From: Caldilineales bacterium | GTDB taxonomy: Bacteria; Chloroflexota; Anaerolineae; J102 | NCBI GenBank assembly: GCA_019695115.1 | Contig: JAIBAP010000003.1 | Location: 62,001 to 126,000, forward strand | Direction: 5' to 3' | Length of the DNA stretch: 64,000 bases | Shown: in pieces, positions 27,895 to 37,202 of the stretch | How the letters are laid out: each line of letters opens with the position of its first letter | Numbering within the stretch: position 1 is the stretch's first letter | The notes under the pieces: model-generated | Told to the model about the DNA's origin: nothing | The model's input: the letters and a program-made list of their open reading frames with translations, nothing else | Database searches by the model: none | Position numbers and translations under genes: made by a program

Positions 27895-27943
27895 ACACCT
27901 GTCAGGTCTGGCGATGCAGAGCAGCGCACGACCTGACAGGTGT
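27895..27943. repeat. perfect 14-bp palindrome between BMP and ATPase genes
   Basis: Arms ACACCTGTCAGGTC (27895-27908) and GACCTGACAGGTGT (27930-27943) flank a 21-base loop. Such intercistronic hairpins after a binding-protein gene can protect its mRNA 3' end and keep it more abundant than the transporter mRNA, as known for malE-malF. The arm resembles parts of the palindromes at 12701 and 10571. Confidence 0.85.
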
Positions 27944-27955
27944 GAACGCAGTAAC

Positions 27956-29221
27956 CTACTCCAGAATGTTCATGCCTTGCAGGTCGAAGTTGAACTTGGC
28001 CAGCAAGAATTCATCTGTCGCTTTCTCGCCGGCCGGCTTGACAACCGCACCCGCAGCCGGGATCGGCAGGCCATCGAGTTCCAAACCCGTGCCATTGCTG
28101 ACGAACTCGTGCTCGGTGAAGGGATCCCACTCGCCCTTCATCATCTGCTCGCGGCGCTGCTTGACCAGATCGACGATCTCTTGCGGGAGCAGGGGCAGGG
28201 CCTTGGGGCTGATGGCGTCGACGCCCACCTTGCCATCGTTCATGATGTCCACAGTCGCTTCTTCGGCGCCGTCGGCCAGGGTCATGCTCGATTCCAGGCC
28301 CAGGTAGAGGACGGTGGGGGCCGCTTGGCCGGCCATCATCGCCTGGATGATCTTGTCATACAGCACTTCCCAGCGGGTGTCGAAAGAAACGGCCACGGTG
28401 TCGGTGTTCGACCAACCATACTCGCCGACGATGTCCATGTCCTTGCCCACGAACCAGATGCCCTTCTCTGTCGCCACATCCAGCGGCGAGCTGGAGTCGG
28501 TCTGCTGCGTGATCACATCCACCTTGTACTGATCGACCAGGGCGGTGGCGATATCGCGCTCTTCCTGCGGCTTATACCAGTCGCCCGCATACTTGACGTA
28601 GACCTTGACATCTTTCTTCAACAGGGCCGCCGCATCCTGCACCCCCAGATAGAAACCGGCCGTGCGCCGGATCACCTGGACATTGGGGAAGGCGGAGACG
28701 ATGCCGATGTTGCCCGTCTTGGTCAGAGCGCCGGCGATCAAGCCTTCCAGATACAGGGCCTGATATTGGCGGGGGAAGACGCGCAGGAAGTTGGGCTTGG
28801 TGCTGAGGTCGCTGGCGATGATCGAGATGAAGTTGACATCGGGGTACTTGTCGGCGATGTCCTTGAGGGGCAGGCCCATGAACTCGGCGTTGCCCACAAC
28901 GATGTTGGCGCCATCTTTGATCATTTCTTCGGCGAACGGCACCGACTGATCGGGGGCCACTTCCTCGCGATAGACGTACTTCACATTCGGGTACTTCGCG
29001 GCCAGCCGCTTGCCTGCCCGGTCATGCGCGCCCGACCAGGTCGTGCCCTTGATGACGCTAAAGTGCTCGATAGCCAGCGTGATGTCTTTGGCCGCGGGCG
29101 CGGCGGTGGCGGCAGGGGCGGCCGTGGGCTGAGGGGCCGGCGTTGCGGCCTGTTGGCAGGCGGCCAGCAACAGGCTGGCGACCACGAACAGGGCCAACAA
29201 CAGACTGAACTTCTTACTCAT
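27956..29221 (-). CDS. BMP-family substrate-binding lipoprotein
   Basis: Predicted 421-residue lipoprotein with a signal peptide and lipobox LLAAC (Cys22), followed by an Ala/Pro/Thr linker. The mature part is a BmpA/PnrA/Med-type periplasmic-binding fold: HDRAGKRLAAKYPNVKYVYREEVAPDQS, then EEMIKDGANIVVGNAEFMG, ISIIASDLSTKPNFLRVF and a late WDPFTEHEF segment. PnrA-type relatives bind purine nucleosides; the exact ligand is unknown. ATG 29221 is fixed by a strong AAGGAGAAG ribosome-binding site. It is the first gene of the importer operon and has its own consensus promoter. Confidence 0.93.
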   Translation of the reverse strand: MSKKFSLLLALFVVASLLLAACQQAATPAPQPTAAPAATAAPAAKDITLAIEHFSVIKGTTWSGAHDRAGKRLAAKYPNVKYVYREEVAPDQSVPFAEEMIKDGANIVVGNAEFMGLPLKDIADKYPDVNFISIIASDLSTKPNFLRVFPRQYQALYLEGLIAGALTKTGNIGIVSAFPNVQVIRRTAGFYLGVQDAAALLKKDVKVYVKYAGDWYKPQEERDIATALVDQYKVDVITQQTDSSSPLDVATEKGIWFVGKDMDIVGEYGWSNTDTVAVSFDTRWEVLYDKIIQAMMAGQAAPTVLYLGLESSMTLADGAEEATVDIMNDGKVGVDAISPKALPLLPQEIVDLVKQRREQMMKGEWDPFTEHEFVSNGTGLELDGLPIPAAGAVVKPAGEKATDEFLLAKFNFDLQGMNILE

Positions 29222-29312
29222 GAACTTCTTCTCCTTTTGAGTTTGTAGGTGGGGCGGACGATCAGACGACGATGATGATCGCTCATGCGGTGCTACTACC
29301 ACTCGACGTAAG

Positions 29313-29329
29313 GCAAGCTGCCGGCTTGC
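29313..29329. repeat. short palindrome in the BMP mRNA leader
   Basis: GCAAGC (29313-29318) and GCTTGC (29324-29329) flank five bases. The rest of the 301-base gap between kdpE and the BMP gene shows only the promoter listed separately and no further gene. Confidence 0.5.
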
Positions 29330-29396
29330 GCTATGCTCCTACTCTTCTGGGCATGAACCAACCGACCAAAATGGCCCTCATAGGGCAACCGGCACG

Positions 29397-29424
29397 ATTA
29401 TAGCGATCACCGGGTGCTTGTCAA
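29397..29424 (-). promoter_or_regulatory. consensus sigma-70 promoter of the BMP importer operon
   Basis: On the minus strand a perfect TTGACA (29424-29419), a 16-base spacer and a perfect TATAAT (29402-29397). The predicted start near 29390 gives a leader of about 170 bases with a small hairpin. No known riboswitch is recognisable in it. Confidence 0.88.
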
Positions 29425-29522
29425 AGCGAAGGACGAGGTTGACAGAGCCGCACATGCGGCGCCAGCGCCCAGCTCGCATGCTTTTGGAGCTTGAGCAGAA
29501 TCCCCCTCAGCATCGATTCCCC

Positions 29523-30260
29523 TCAGCCAGGCGCGCCGCCTACTTGTTCGAGGGGCGCGTCGCGCAACTCGGCCCGCAACCGATAGCCCACCCCCGGCTC
29601 GGTGATCAGATAGCGCGGCCGCGCCGGGTCGGCCTCCAGCTTGTGGCGCAACTGCCCGATGTAGACGCGCAAATAGTGGCTTTCGTCGGCATAGCCAATC
29701 CCCCAGACCTGGCGCAGCAGTTGTTGATGCGTGATCACCTTGCCGGCATGCTGCACCAACGCCACCAGCAGCTTGTATTCGATCGGCGTCAGATGCACTT
29801 CCACGCCGGCCACGAACACCTGCCGCACCGCCAGATCCACCCTGAGCTCGCCGATCTCGAAGAGCGGGCTTTCCGCCCCTGTTGCGGTAGGCGTGGCATG
29901 ACGCAAGGCCACGCGGACGCGCGCCATCAGTTCAGGCATGCCAAAGGGCTTGGTCAGGTAGTCGTCGGCGCCGGCGTCCAGCGCCATCACCTTCTCGCCC
30001 TCCTGATGCCGCGCCGAAAGAATGATGATCGGAACCGACGACCAGCTGCGCAACTGTCCGATCACCGCCAGGCCGTCCAGATCGGGGAGGCCGAGGTCGA
30101 GGATCACCAGGTCGGGTTGGCGCGTGGCGGCGGCGATGCCTTCTTGAGCCGTGGCAGCCTCGAACGAACGATAGCCGCCGGCGGCAAGACCAGCCCGTAA
30201 AAAGCGGCGAATGGGCGCTTCGTCCTCGATAATCAAAATGAGCGGCGATAGGTCAGACAC
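29523..30260 (-). CDS. kdpE: KdpE-type response regulator
   Basis: Predicted 245-residue OmpR/PhoB-family regulator. The receiver domain has IIEDE acidic residues, phospho-acceptor Asp55 in LVILDLGLPD and Lys in YLTKPFG. The winged-helix output domain carries LTPIEYKLLVALVQHAGKVITHQQLL and the YLRVYIGQLRHKLE recognition segment followed by GVGYRLRAE. The start is GTG 30260 with CGGAGG upstream. It lies 16 bases after the kdpD stop. KdpE normally activates kdpFABC; no such genes are in the window, and the neighbour is instead a KimA-like transporter. Confidence 0.92.
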   Translation of the reverse strand: MSDLSPLILIIEDEAPIRRFLRAGLAAGGYRSFEAATAQEGIAAATRQPDLVILDLGLPDLDGLAVIGQLRSWSSVPIIILSARHQEGEKVMALDAGADDYLTKPFGMPELMARVRVALRHATPTATGAESPLFEIGELRVDLAVRQVFVAGVEVHLTPIEYKLLVALVQHAGKVITHQQLLRQVWGIGYADESHYLRVYIGQLRHKLEADPARPRYLITEPGVGYRLRAELRDAPLEQVGGAPG

Positions 30261-30276
30261 GGCGTGGCCTCCGAAT

Positions 30277-33021
30277 TTAGGTAGGAGCTTGTGCGGGCAG
30301 GACGAAGTCTTCTACTGCAAGCGAGTCAGGGGCCAGGGTAGGGGGCTCACCGGCGATGGGCAGATGGAAACGAAAGGCGGCGCCGCCCTGGGTGCGGTTC
30401 AGCGCCCAAATGCTACCGCCATGCGCTTCGACGATGCCACGACAGATGGCCAGGCCCAAGCCCACGCCCGCGGCCCCAGTGTGGGCGCGGTAGAATTTCT
30501 CGAACACGCGTTGCTCGTCGCCGGCAGCAAGGCCCGGCCCGCTATCGGCCACTTCGATCACGATGCCGCCCTCGACCGCCCAGGCTGAAAGCTCGATGGG
30601 GCTGCCAGCGGGCGTGTACTTGAGAGCGTTCTCCAGGAGGTTGACCAGCACCAACTCGATCGAGACTTCATCGAGCAGCACCAACGACAGGTCGGCCGGC
30701 AGATCGACGGTCACCGTCCGGCCTGCCAGCGCCCGTTCTTTGCGCGTCAGGGCGGCGCCGATCACTTCCTCAAGCGGCTGCCAGGCTTTGCGGACACGGA
30801 TAGCGCCCGATTCGAGCCGTGTCATGTCAAGCAAGTTGCGCAGCAATGCATTCAGGCGGTCGGCTTCTTCGTAAATGCTCTGGGTCAGGTCTCGTCTGGT
30901 TTCGGCGTCGAGCGCGGCGCCGTCGGCCATGAGGCTGCTGGCGGCGCCGGTGATGGTTGCCAGCGGCGTGCGCAGATCGTGAGAAACGGAACTGAGCAAC
31001 AGGCTACGCATGCGCTCTGTCTCGATTTGGACGCGTGCGCGCTCGGCTTCCTCGGCCAGATGGGCGCGCTCGAGCGCCAGCGCCGCCAGACTGGCAAACG
31101 CCTCCAACAGGCGTCGCTGGTCGGGTGATAGATGCGTGCTCGGGTCGGCCGGTTTGACGCCAAGCACGCCGATGCAGCCGCGGGCGACATTCAGCGGCAA
31201 ATAGCGCGCTTGGGCGTCGGGGAGGGTGGCGGTGCCGCGACCGGCCGGCAGACCGTGGCGAAAGGCCCAGTCTGCCACGGCCTGCTCGTGTTCGTTCAGA
31301 ATGAAACCGGCGCCAGGCGACCGGACTTTCAGGCCCTCGTTCGCGGCAGTGTCTGGCAGCAAGATGGCCACTTCGCGGCCGAACACTTCGGCGATATTGT
31401 CGACGATGGCCTTGAGGATGGCATCCCGGTTGCCGGCCGCGGCCAGATCACGGCTGAGGGCATTGAGCGTCGCCGTCTCGCTAGCCCGGCGTTCGCTTGT
31501 CTGCACCTGAAAGCGATAACGGGAGGTGAGACTGCTGATCACGACACCCACGACAAACAGGCCCAGCATCGTCAGCAAATACTCGGTATCGTCGATGGCG
31601 AGCGTGCGGTAGGGGGGCACAATGAAGAAATCAAAGGTCAGCGCTCCCAGGATGGAAGCAAGCATCGCCGGACCGCGTCCCAGGGCCAGAGCAGAGAGGA
31701 CCACTGCAAACAGGTAGATCATCAGCAGGTTGGGGGTCGAGAGCGTGGCGCGCAGCCATTCGCTCAGCAACGTGGCACCCGCTACGAGCGTTACGCTGAT
31801 GGCGTAATGCCACCACGGGCCGGCCGGGGTCAAAGCCGGGCTACGCGCAGGTAGAGGCGATCCGGATCTGCCGCCGATGACATGGACATCGATGGGACCG
31901 CTCTGACGGATAATCTGATCCACGACCGAGCCGCGCAGAAGTCGGCGCCAACGCGATGGCAGGGGTTTGCCGATGATGATCTTGGTGATGTTATGGCCGC
32001 GGGCATATGCCAGCACCGCTTCGGCCACATTCGCCCCCGAGACCGTGATAGCGCGCGCCCCCAATTCCTCGGCCAGGCCGAGCGTGCGAGACACCTGGGC
32101 GCGAAACTCGGCTGAAGCCTGGGCCTGATCAGGCGTCTCTACGAAGATGGCAAACCAGGCAGCATTGAGCTTGTCGGCCAGGCGGCGCGCTGCCCTCACC
32201 AAACGCTCGCCCAAAGGATTGGGGCTGATGCAGACGAGCAGGCGTTCACGCGCTGGCCAGGGGCCGGCGATTGCCTGTGTCCGCATATAGGCTCGCATCT
32301 GCCCATCCAGGCGATCGGCCGTCCAGCGCAACATCATCTGGCGCAAAGCGATGAGATTGCCGGGCCGGTAGAAACGGGGCGCGAATGCCTCGATCGTGGT
32401 GGTCATGCGGATCTTGCCCTCACGCCAGCGCCGGAGCAGCTCTGCCGGAGGCAAGTCGACGACCTGAATGTCGTGGGCTTCATCAACAAGTCGGTCAGGA
32501 ACCGTCGTCTCGGCCAGGGGTGCGCCGGTGATCTGGGCGGCCAGGTCGCTGAGGCTTTCGATTTGGGCGATGTTGAGCGTGGCGTAGACATCGATGCCCG
32601 CAGCCAACAACTCCTCGACATCCTGGTAGCGTTTGGGATGGCGACTACCGGGAACGTTGGCATGGGCCAGATCATCGACCAATACCAACCGAGGGTGACG
32701 CGCCAGCAAGTCATCCAAATTCATCTCGCCGGGTCTTTCGCGCCAGCGACGCTGCTGCGGTTGCGCTATGCCCTCCAATCTGGCAGCCAGGTCCTGAACT
32801 TCCACTGATTCCTCAGGGGCGCGACAGCCAATGATGACGTCCAGGCCCTCCTCTGCGCGCCGGCAGCCTTCTGCCAGCATAGCGTTGGTTTTTCCCAACC
32901 CAGGGGCGTAACCCAGGAAGATCGTGAGTTTGCCCACAGCCTGATCTTGGTTCGCCGGGTAATAGGTCGCTGCCGGCGTTGATTCCTGCCGGGAGGTAGC
33001 ATCATTTGCGCTCGAGTCCAC
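30277..33021 (-). CDS. kdpD: KdpD-type sensor histidine kinase
   Basis: Predicted 914-residue sensor. In order: N-terminal KdpD domain with a Walker A-like GYAPGLGKT (about 37-45), the GCRAPEESVE and LVLVDDLAHANVPGSRH motifs, a universal-stress-protein-like domain (RLLVCISPNPLGERLVRAARRLAD), four membrane helices (about 400-500), a GAF-like domain, the phospho-acceptor SVSHDLRTPL (His681), and an ATPase domain with NLLENALKYTP and DSGPGLA. The full set of KdpD domains is present. The start is GTG 33021, with its own promoter in the gap after the KimA-like gene. KdpD senses potassium limitation or ionic strength and phosphorylates KdpE. Confidence 0.94.
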   Translation of the reverse strand: MDSSANDATSRQESTPAATYYPANQDQAVGKLTIFLGYAPGLGKTNAMLAEGCRRAEEGLDVIIGCRAPEESVEVQDLAARLEGIAQPQQRRWRERPGEMNLDDLLARHPRLVLVDDLAHANVPGSRHPKRYQDVEELLAAGIDVYATLNIAQIESLSDLAAQITGAPLAETTVPDRLVDEAHDIQVVDLPPAELLRRWREGKIRMTTTIEAFAPRFYRPGNLIALRQMMLRWTADRLDGQMRAYMRTQAIAGPWPARERLLVCISPNPLGERLVRAARRLADKLNAAWFAIFVETPDQAQASAEFRAQVSRTLGLAEELGARAITVSGANVAEAVLAYARGHNITKIIIGKPLPSRWRRLLRGSVVDQIIRQSGPIDVHVIGGRSGSPLPARSPALTPAGPWWHYAISVTLVAGATLLSEWLRATLSTPNLLMIYLFAVVLSALALGRGPAMLASILGALTFDFFIVPPYRTLAIDDTEYLLTMLGLFVVGVVISSLTSRYRFQVQTSERRASETATLNALSRDLAAAGNRDAILKAIVDNIAEVFGREVAILLPDTAANEGLKVRSPGAGFILNEHEQAVADWAFRHGLPAGRGTATLPDAQARYLPLNVARGCIGVLGVKPADPSTHLSPDQRRLLEAFASLAALALERAHLAEEAERARVQIETERMRSLLLSSVSHDLRTPLATITGAASSLMADGAALDAETRRDLTQSIYEEADRLNALLRNLLDMTRLESGAIRVRKAWQPLEEVIGAALTRKERALAGRTVTVDLPADLSLVLLDEVSIELVLVNLLENALKYTPAGSPIELSAWAVEGGIVIEVADSGPGLAAGDEQRVFEKFYRAHTGAAGVGLGLAICRGIVEAHGGSIWALNRTQGGAAFRFHLPIAGEPPTLAPDSLAVEDFVLPAQAPT

Positions 33022-33126
33022 GTGGTCGCCTGACCCTTCCGCACGGTCGAGTAGTCTGCCCGGCGCAGGCCGGACAAGGAGAGCAAAGGCAGGTCGCGAG
33101 GGTGCGGTTCTCGCGTTCCGATGCTC

Positions 33127-33155
33127 ATTGTAGGCACTCGACGGATCAGGGTCAA
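33127..33155 (-). promoter_or_regulatory. promoter of kdpDE
   Basis: On the minus strand TTGACC (33155-33150), 17 bases, TACAAT (33132-33127), lying between the KimA-like stop (33169) and the kdpD start (33021). The predicted leader is about 100 bases. Confidence 0.75.
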
Positions 33156-33168
33156 TTGCCGGGCAATG

Positions 33169-35109
33169 CTACTTGGCGATCTGATAGGGCACATCCATGA
33201 TCACAATGCCGGGTTTCGAACGTAAGGCAATCCTCAGCAAGAAGGCAGCCTGGGTGTGAAGCAGGTTATGCCAGGAGTGCCGGGGCACGAATTCGGGCAC
33301 GACGACGGTGATGACGTCGTTGGGATGGCGCGTGGCGTCGATCTTGTTGATGTATTGCAGCAAAGGTTCAAGCAGAAGACGATAGGGCGAGTCGAGAATG
33401 ACCAAACGCACGCCATCACCCCACGTCTCCCACTTCTGGCGTACACGTTCGACTTCTATGGGGTCGGTCGAGACATGTACGGCCGTAATATCGGGCGAGA
33501 GGGTGCGAGCGTAGTTCAGGGCGGCCAGGGTGCCGCGATGGACGCCGCTGATCGGTACGATGACGCGTTGGTTGCGGATGCGGAGTGGGGGGAGATAGTT
33601 TTCGAGGGAAAGGCTGGCGGCAAGATCCTTGTAGTGATGATGAATCCGAAAGAAGATGGTGACGAGCAAAGGCACCAGCAGAATGATGATCCAGGCGCCT
33701 TCGTGGAATTTGGTGATAGCGAAGACGACCATCACCACGGCCGTGGCGACGGCGCCCATACCATTGATCACGAGCTTGAGCTTCCACCGCGGGTCGTATG
33801 TTACTGTCGAGCCTGGTTCCGTCAGCGTCTGGCCAGGCTCCAGATGACCGGATTTCCACCAACGTCTGGCCATGCCCGTCTGCGAAAGCGTGAAGGACAG
33901 GAAGACGCCGATGGCGTACAGTGGGATCAGGGAGGTAACGCTGGCTTTGAAGACGATAATGAGGGCGCATGCAATCAAGGCCAAAGCGACGATCCCGCGC
34001 GAATACACCAGGCGGCTGCCTTTGAACGTGAGCTGGCGGGGCAGGAAGCCATCGCCGGCGGTCAGGGCGCTCAGCCGCGGGAAATCGGCAAAGGCCGTGT
34101 TGGCGGCCATCATCAGGATCAGGGTGGTGGCAACGATGGTCAGCAGATAGCCCAGCCCCTGCCCACCGTAGGTTGTGCGCGCCAACTGCGAAATGACGGT
34201 TTCACTTTCCGATGGTACGGCCCCGATATGGACGCTCAGGAAAGTAATGCTGAGGAAGAGTGCGCCCAGGATGGCCGACATCCAGACCAGGGTGACGCCG
34301 GCATTGCGGCTCTTGGGTTCGCGGAAAACGGTAATGCCGTTGGAAATCGCTTCCACCCCGGTGAGGGCGCTGGTGCCGTTGGCAAAGGCGTGCAGGATGA
34401 GGAAGAGTGACAACGACGGGATGACTGCTGTCGCATGCATTGGTGGTGGGTTCTCGACCATGCCTAAGGCGCCTGTCAGATAGCGGAAGAAGGCCACACC
34501 CACGGTTGTGACCATGAGCGCCAGGAAGAAATAGGTGGGGATGGCAAAAGTCACGCCCGATTCTCTGACGCCGCGCAGGTTGATCAACGTGACGAAGATG
34601 ACGATTGCCACCGCTATCTCGACTCGCCAGGGAAAGATCGATGGAAAGGCCGAGGTGATCTGCGCCACACTCGATGACACCGACACAGCAACCGTCAGGA
34701 TATAGTCGGTCAGCAGGGCCGCTCCGGCGGTTTGGGCGGGCAACTCGCCCAGGTTGTCGCGGGCAACGATATAGGCGCCGCCGCCGCCCGGATAGGCGTG
34801 AATGGTTTGCTCGTAAGAGATGGTAACGATTGCCAGCAGAATAACGATGCCGATAGCGATCGGAAACGCCAGACTGAAGGCGATGACCCCCACCGCGGCC
34901 AAGACGCCCAGGATTTCCTGTGTAGCGTAGGCAGTCGAGGATAAAGCATCGGAAGCGAAGACCGCCAGGCCGACCGTTTTACCAATGGTCTGGTGCGGGG
35001 CGTCGGCGGTCGGCAAGGGTCTGCCCAACAGCCATGTGCGCCAGGATCGCCGCGGGTGATGATTGGCCTCCAAATGGATGACGGTTGACTTGTCTGATTC
35101 GATGATCAT
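33169..35109 (-). CDS. KimA/YdaO-like APC-superfamily potassium transporter
   Basis: Predicted 646-residue transporter with about 12 membrane helices (residues 45-480) and a cytosolic C-terminal domain. The N-terminal block TIGKTVGLAVFASDALSSTAYATQEILGVL and the AYPGGGGAYIVARDNLG segment are characteristic of the group formerly called amino-acid permease YdaO and now represented by KimA, a high-affinity potassium/proton symporter regulated by c-di-AMP. The C-terminal RVIVPISGVHRGTLAALNYAR resembles a universal-stress-protein fold. ATG 35109 is chosen; an upstream in-frame extension is low quality. Its position directly before kdpDE supports a potassium role. No ydaO-type riboswitch is evident upstream. 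Confidence 0.82.
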   Translation of the reverse strand: MIIESDKSTVIHLEANHHPRRSWRTWLLGRPLPTADAPHQTIGKTVGLAVFASDALSSTAYATQEILGVLAAVGVIAFSLAFPIAIGIVILLAIVTISYEQTIHAYPGGGGAYIVARDNLGELPAQTAGAALLTDYILTVAVSVSSSVAQITSAFPSIFPWRVEIAVAIVIFVTLINLRGVRESGVTFAIPTYFFLALMVTTVGVAFFRYLTGALGMVENPPPMHATAVIPSLSLFLILHAFANGTSALTGVEAISNGITVFREPKSRNAGVTLVWMSAILGALFLSITFLSVHIGAVPSESETVISQLARTTYGGQGLGYLLTIVATTLILMMAANTAFADFPRLSALTAGDGFLPRQLTFKGSRLVYSRGIVALALIACALIIVFKASVTSLIPLYAIGVFLSFTLSQTGMARRWWKSGHLEPGQTLTEPGSTVTYDPRWKLKLVINGMGAVATAVVMVVFAITKFHEGAWIIILLVPLLVTIFFRIHHHYKDLAASLSLENYLPPLRIRNQRVIVPISGVHRGTLAALNYARTLSPDITAVHVSTDPIEVERVRQKWETWGDGVRLVILDSPYRLLLEPLLQYINKIDATRHPNDVITVVVPEFVPRHSWHNLLHTQAAFLLRIALRSKPGIVIMDVPYQIAK

Positions 35110-35387
35110 CTCGTTCTTTCGAGTCCTTCTGGCGCCATGCGCTCGACCAATTTCGGCCTGAGAGTGCTGAAGAAGCTCGCATCCGCCCCGCAGTGTTGGC
35201 GGCGCGAATTGCTTCATAGCCAACAATAGGACAGAAGATGTCAGGGGAACGAAAAGAACTGCCTTCAGGGTGTAAAGAAAGTATCAAGATCGAGTCCCAA
35301 GTTGAACTGAGAGGCATGGTCAAAGTCTCTGTCGGCGGCGTCCCCAGTCACCGGTTGCCGCGGTGAGCTTGAGCGCCTCCCTATCGC
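35110..35387. other. divergent intergenic region, no gene seen
   Basis: The gap between the KimA-like gene (minus) and the SNF2 gene (plus; promoter at 35388) holds no convincing small gene. A GATACT hexamer on the minus strand near 35277-35282 could be a -10 for the transporter, but no good -35 box accompanies it. Confidence 0.4.
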
Positions 35388-35416
35388 TTGTCGGCCCTGC
35401 CCCGGCGGTGTATCAT
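35388..35416 (+). promoter_or_regulatory. promoter for a leaderless SNF2 mRNA
   Basis: TTGTCG (35388-35393), exactly 17 bases, then TATCAT (35411-35416). The GTG at 35424 begins 8 bases after the -10 box, about where transcription should start. Confidence 0.6.
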
Positions 35417-35423
35417 CTTCGCC

Positions 35424-37202
35424 GTGCCTACCCCTGCTGCGACGCTCGCACCCCAAACCCGTCTGGCGCCGGGCGCCAACGCCATCCTGGCAGATGTGGC
35501 TGCCGGTCATCTGAGTCCGCTCGACGCTTACCAGCTCAAGCTTATGGCCTATCGCCTGCAGCTGGCCGCAGGCTTCGATGACCTGTTGGCGCTGGATGCT
35601 CTCGATTTCCAGCCCTTCGACTATCAGATTCGGGCCGCGCGCACGGCGTTGCGGCGGTTTCGCGGGCGGGGGATGTTGTGCGACGAGGTGGGGCTGGGCA
35701 AAACCATCGAGGCCGGCCTGGTGTTGAAGGAATATCTGCTGCGGCGAATGGTCGAGCGCGTGCTCATCCTCACCCCGCCGGGGCTGGTGGAGCAATGGCG
35801 CGAGGAACTGGCGACCAAGTTCGGGCTGAGCGATTTCGTCGCCAGCAGCGACGAAGCCTTCCGCAGCCTGGGCGCGGGCGCCTGGGCCAGCTTCCCGCGC
35901 GTCATCGCCTCGCTGGCCACCGCCCGGCGCAGCGAACACCGCCAGGCCATCACCACCCAAACCTACGATCTGGTCATCGTCGATGAGGCCCACCATCTCA
36001 AGAACCGCGCCTCGGCCTCATGGAAGCTGGTCAATGAGCTGCAAAAGCAATACATCCTCCTGCTCACGGCCACGCCGGTGCAGAACAGTCTGGCCGAGCT
36101 TTATAACCTGGTGACGGTGCTCAAACCCGGCCAGTTGAAAAGCCCCAGGGAGTTCAGCAAGCAATTCGTGGTGCGCGGCGACCCCCGGCTGCCCAAGAAT
36201 CGCGGCCACCTGCGCGAACTACTGAGCGATGTCATGGTGCGGCACTCGCGCGGGCAGATCAGCCTGCAACTGCCCCCGCGCCGCGCCCACACCGTGCATT
36301 TGCGGCTGCACGCCGACGAACACGCCCTTTACGACCGCATCAGCGGCTTCACGCGGGGGATGATGCGCGACGAGGGCCTGGCCAGCGCCCATCGCTTTGG
36401 CCTGCGCACCCTGTTGCACGAGGCCGGCAGCAGCGCCGCCGCCACCCGCTCCACCCTGCTCTCGTTGGCCGAGGTGTCGGGCCTGGCCGCGCACCGCCGC
36501 GAGCTGATGGACATGGCCGGGCAAGCGGCGGCGGTGCAGACCTCGGCCAAGGCCGAAGCATTGAAGAAGGTTTTGGAGGCGCAGGCCAAAGGGGCGGGTC
36601 AGCACGAGAAGGTCATCGTCTTCACCCAATTTCGGGCCACCCAAACCATGCTGGCCGCACAGATGGCCGCCTGGGGCATCGATTTCGCCCTCTATCACGG
36701 TGGCCTCACCGCCGCCCAAAAGGATGCCGCCATCCGCGCCTTTCACGACCACCAGCCGGTGTTGCTCTCGACCGAGGCCGCCGGCGAGGGCCGCAATCTG
36801 CAATTCTGCCGGGTGATGATCAATTTCGACCTGCCCTGGAATCCGATGCGGATCGAGCAGCGGGTGGGCCGCATCCATCGCGTGGGCCAGGATCGACCGG
36901 TGGACATCTTCAATCTGGCCGCGGAAGACACCATCGAAGACGATGTGCTCCAGATCCTCGACCGCAAGCTCAACATGTTCGAGCTGGTCATCGGCGAGAT
37001 GGACATGATCCTGGGGCAGATGGCCGATGAGCGGGATTTCGAGGACATCATCCTCGATATCTGGACACAGGCTCAGACCCAGCAGCAGTTCTCGGAGGAG
37101 ATGGCGGCGCTGGGCGAGGCGCTGGTGCAAGCCCGCAGCGAGTATCAGCAGGTGAAAGACTACGACGAAGCCTTGTTCGGGGAGGATTTCAGCACCGAAT
37201 GA
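35424..37202 (+). CDS. SNF2/RapA-like DEAH-box ATPase
   Basis: Predicted 592-residue superfamily 2 ATPase. Motif I is CDEVGLGKTIEAG (Gly-Lys-Thr at 92-94), motif II is DEAH (187-190), motif III LLTATPVQNSL, and the second RecA fold has VIVFTQF, LSTEAAGEGRNLQ and QRVGRIHRVGQ. These are SNF2-family motifs closest to RapA/HepA, without the N-terminal Tudor-like domains of E. coli RapA. Such proteins translocate on double-stranded DNA and remodel or recycle protein-DNA complexes such as stalled RNA polymerase. GTG 35424 is chosen because of the promoter spacing. The stop overlaps the next start (ATGA, 37199-37202), implying coupled expression. Confidence 0.93.
   Translation: MPTPAATLAPQTRLAPGANAILADVAAGHLSPLDAYQLKLMAYRLQLAAGFDDLLALDALDFQPFDYQIRAARTALRRFRGRGMLCDEVGLGKTIEAGLVLKEYLLRRMVERVLILTPPGLVEQWREELATKFGLSDFVASSDEAFRSLGAGAWASFPRVIASLATARRSEHRQAITTQTYDLVIVDEAHHLKNRASASWKLVNELQKQYILLLTATPVQNSLAELYNLVTVLKPGQLKSPREFSKQFVVRGDPRLPKNRGHLRELLSDVMVRHSRGQISLQLPPRRAHTVHLRLHADEHALYDRISGFTRGMMRDEGLASAHRFGLRTLLHEAGSSAAATRSTLLSLAEVSGLAAHRRELMDMAGQAAAVQTSAKAEALKKVLEAQAKGAGQHEKVIVFTQFRATQTMLAAQMAAWGIDFALYHGGLTAAQKDAAIRAFHDHQPVLLSTEAAGEGRNLQFCRVMINFDLPWNPMRIEQRVGRIHRVGQDRPVDIFNLAAEDTIEDDVLQILDRKLNMFELVIGEMDMILGQMADERDFEDIILDIWTQAQTQQQFSEEMAALGEALVQARSEYQQVKDYDEALFGEDFSTE

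Noticed and set aside
35110-35387. A ydaO-type c-di-AMP riboswitch upstream of the KimA-like gene
   Set aside because: B. subtilis kimA has one, so I looked. The conserved paired core and its characteristic loops were not recognisable on the minus strand.
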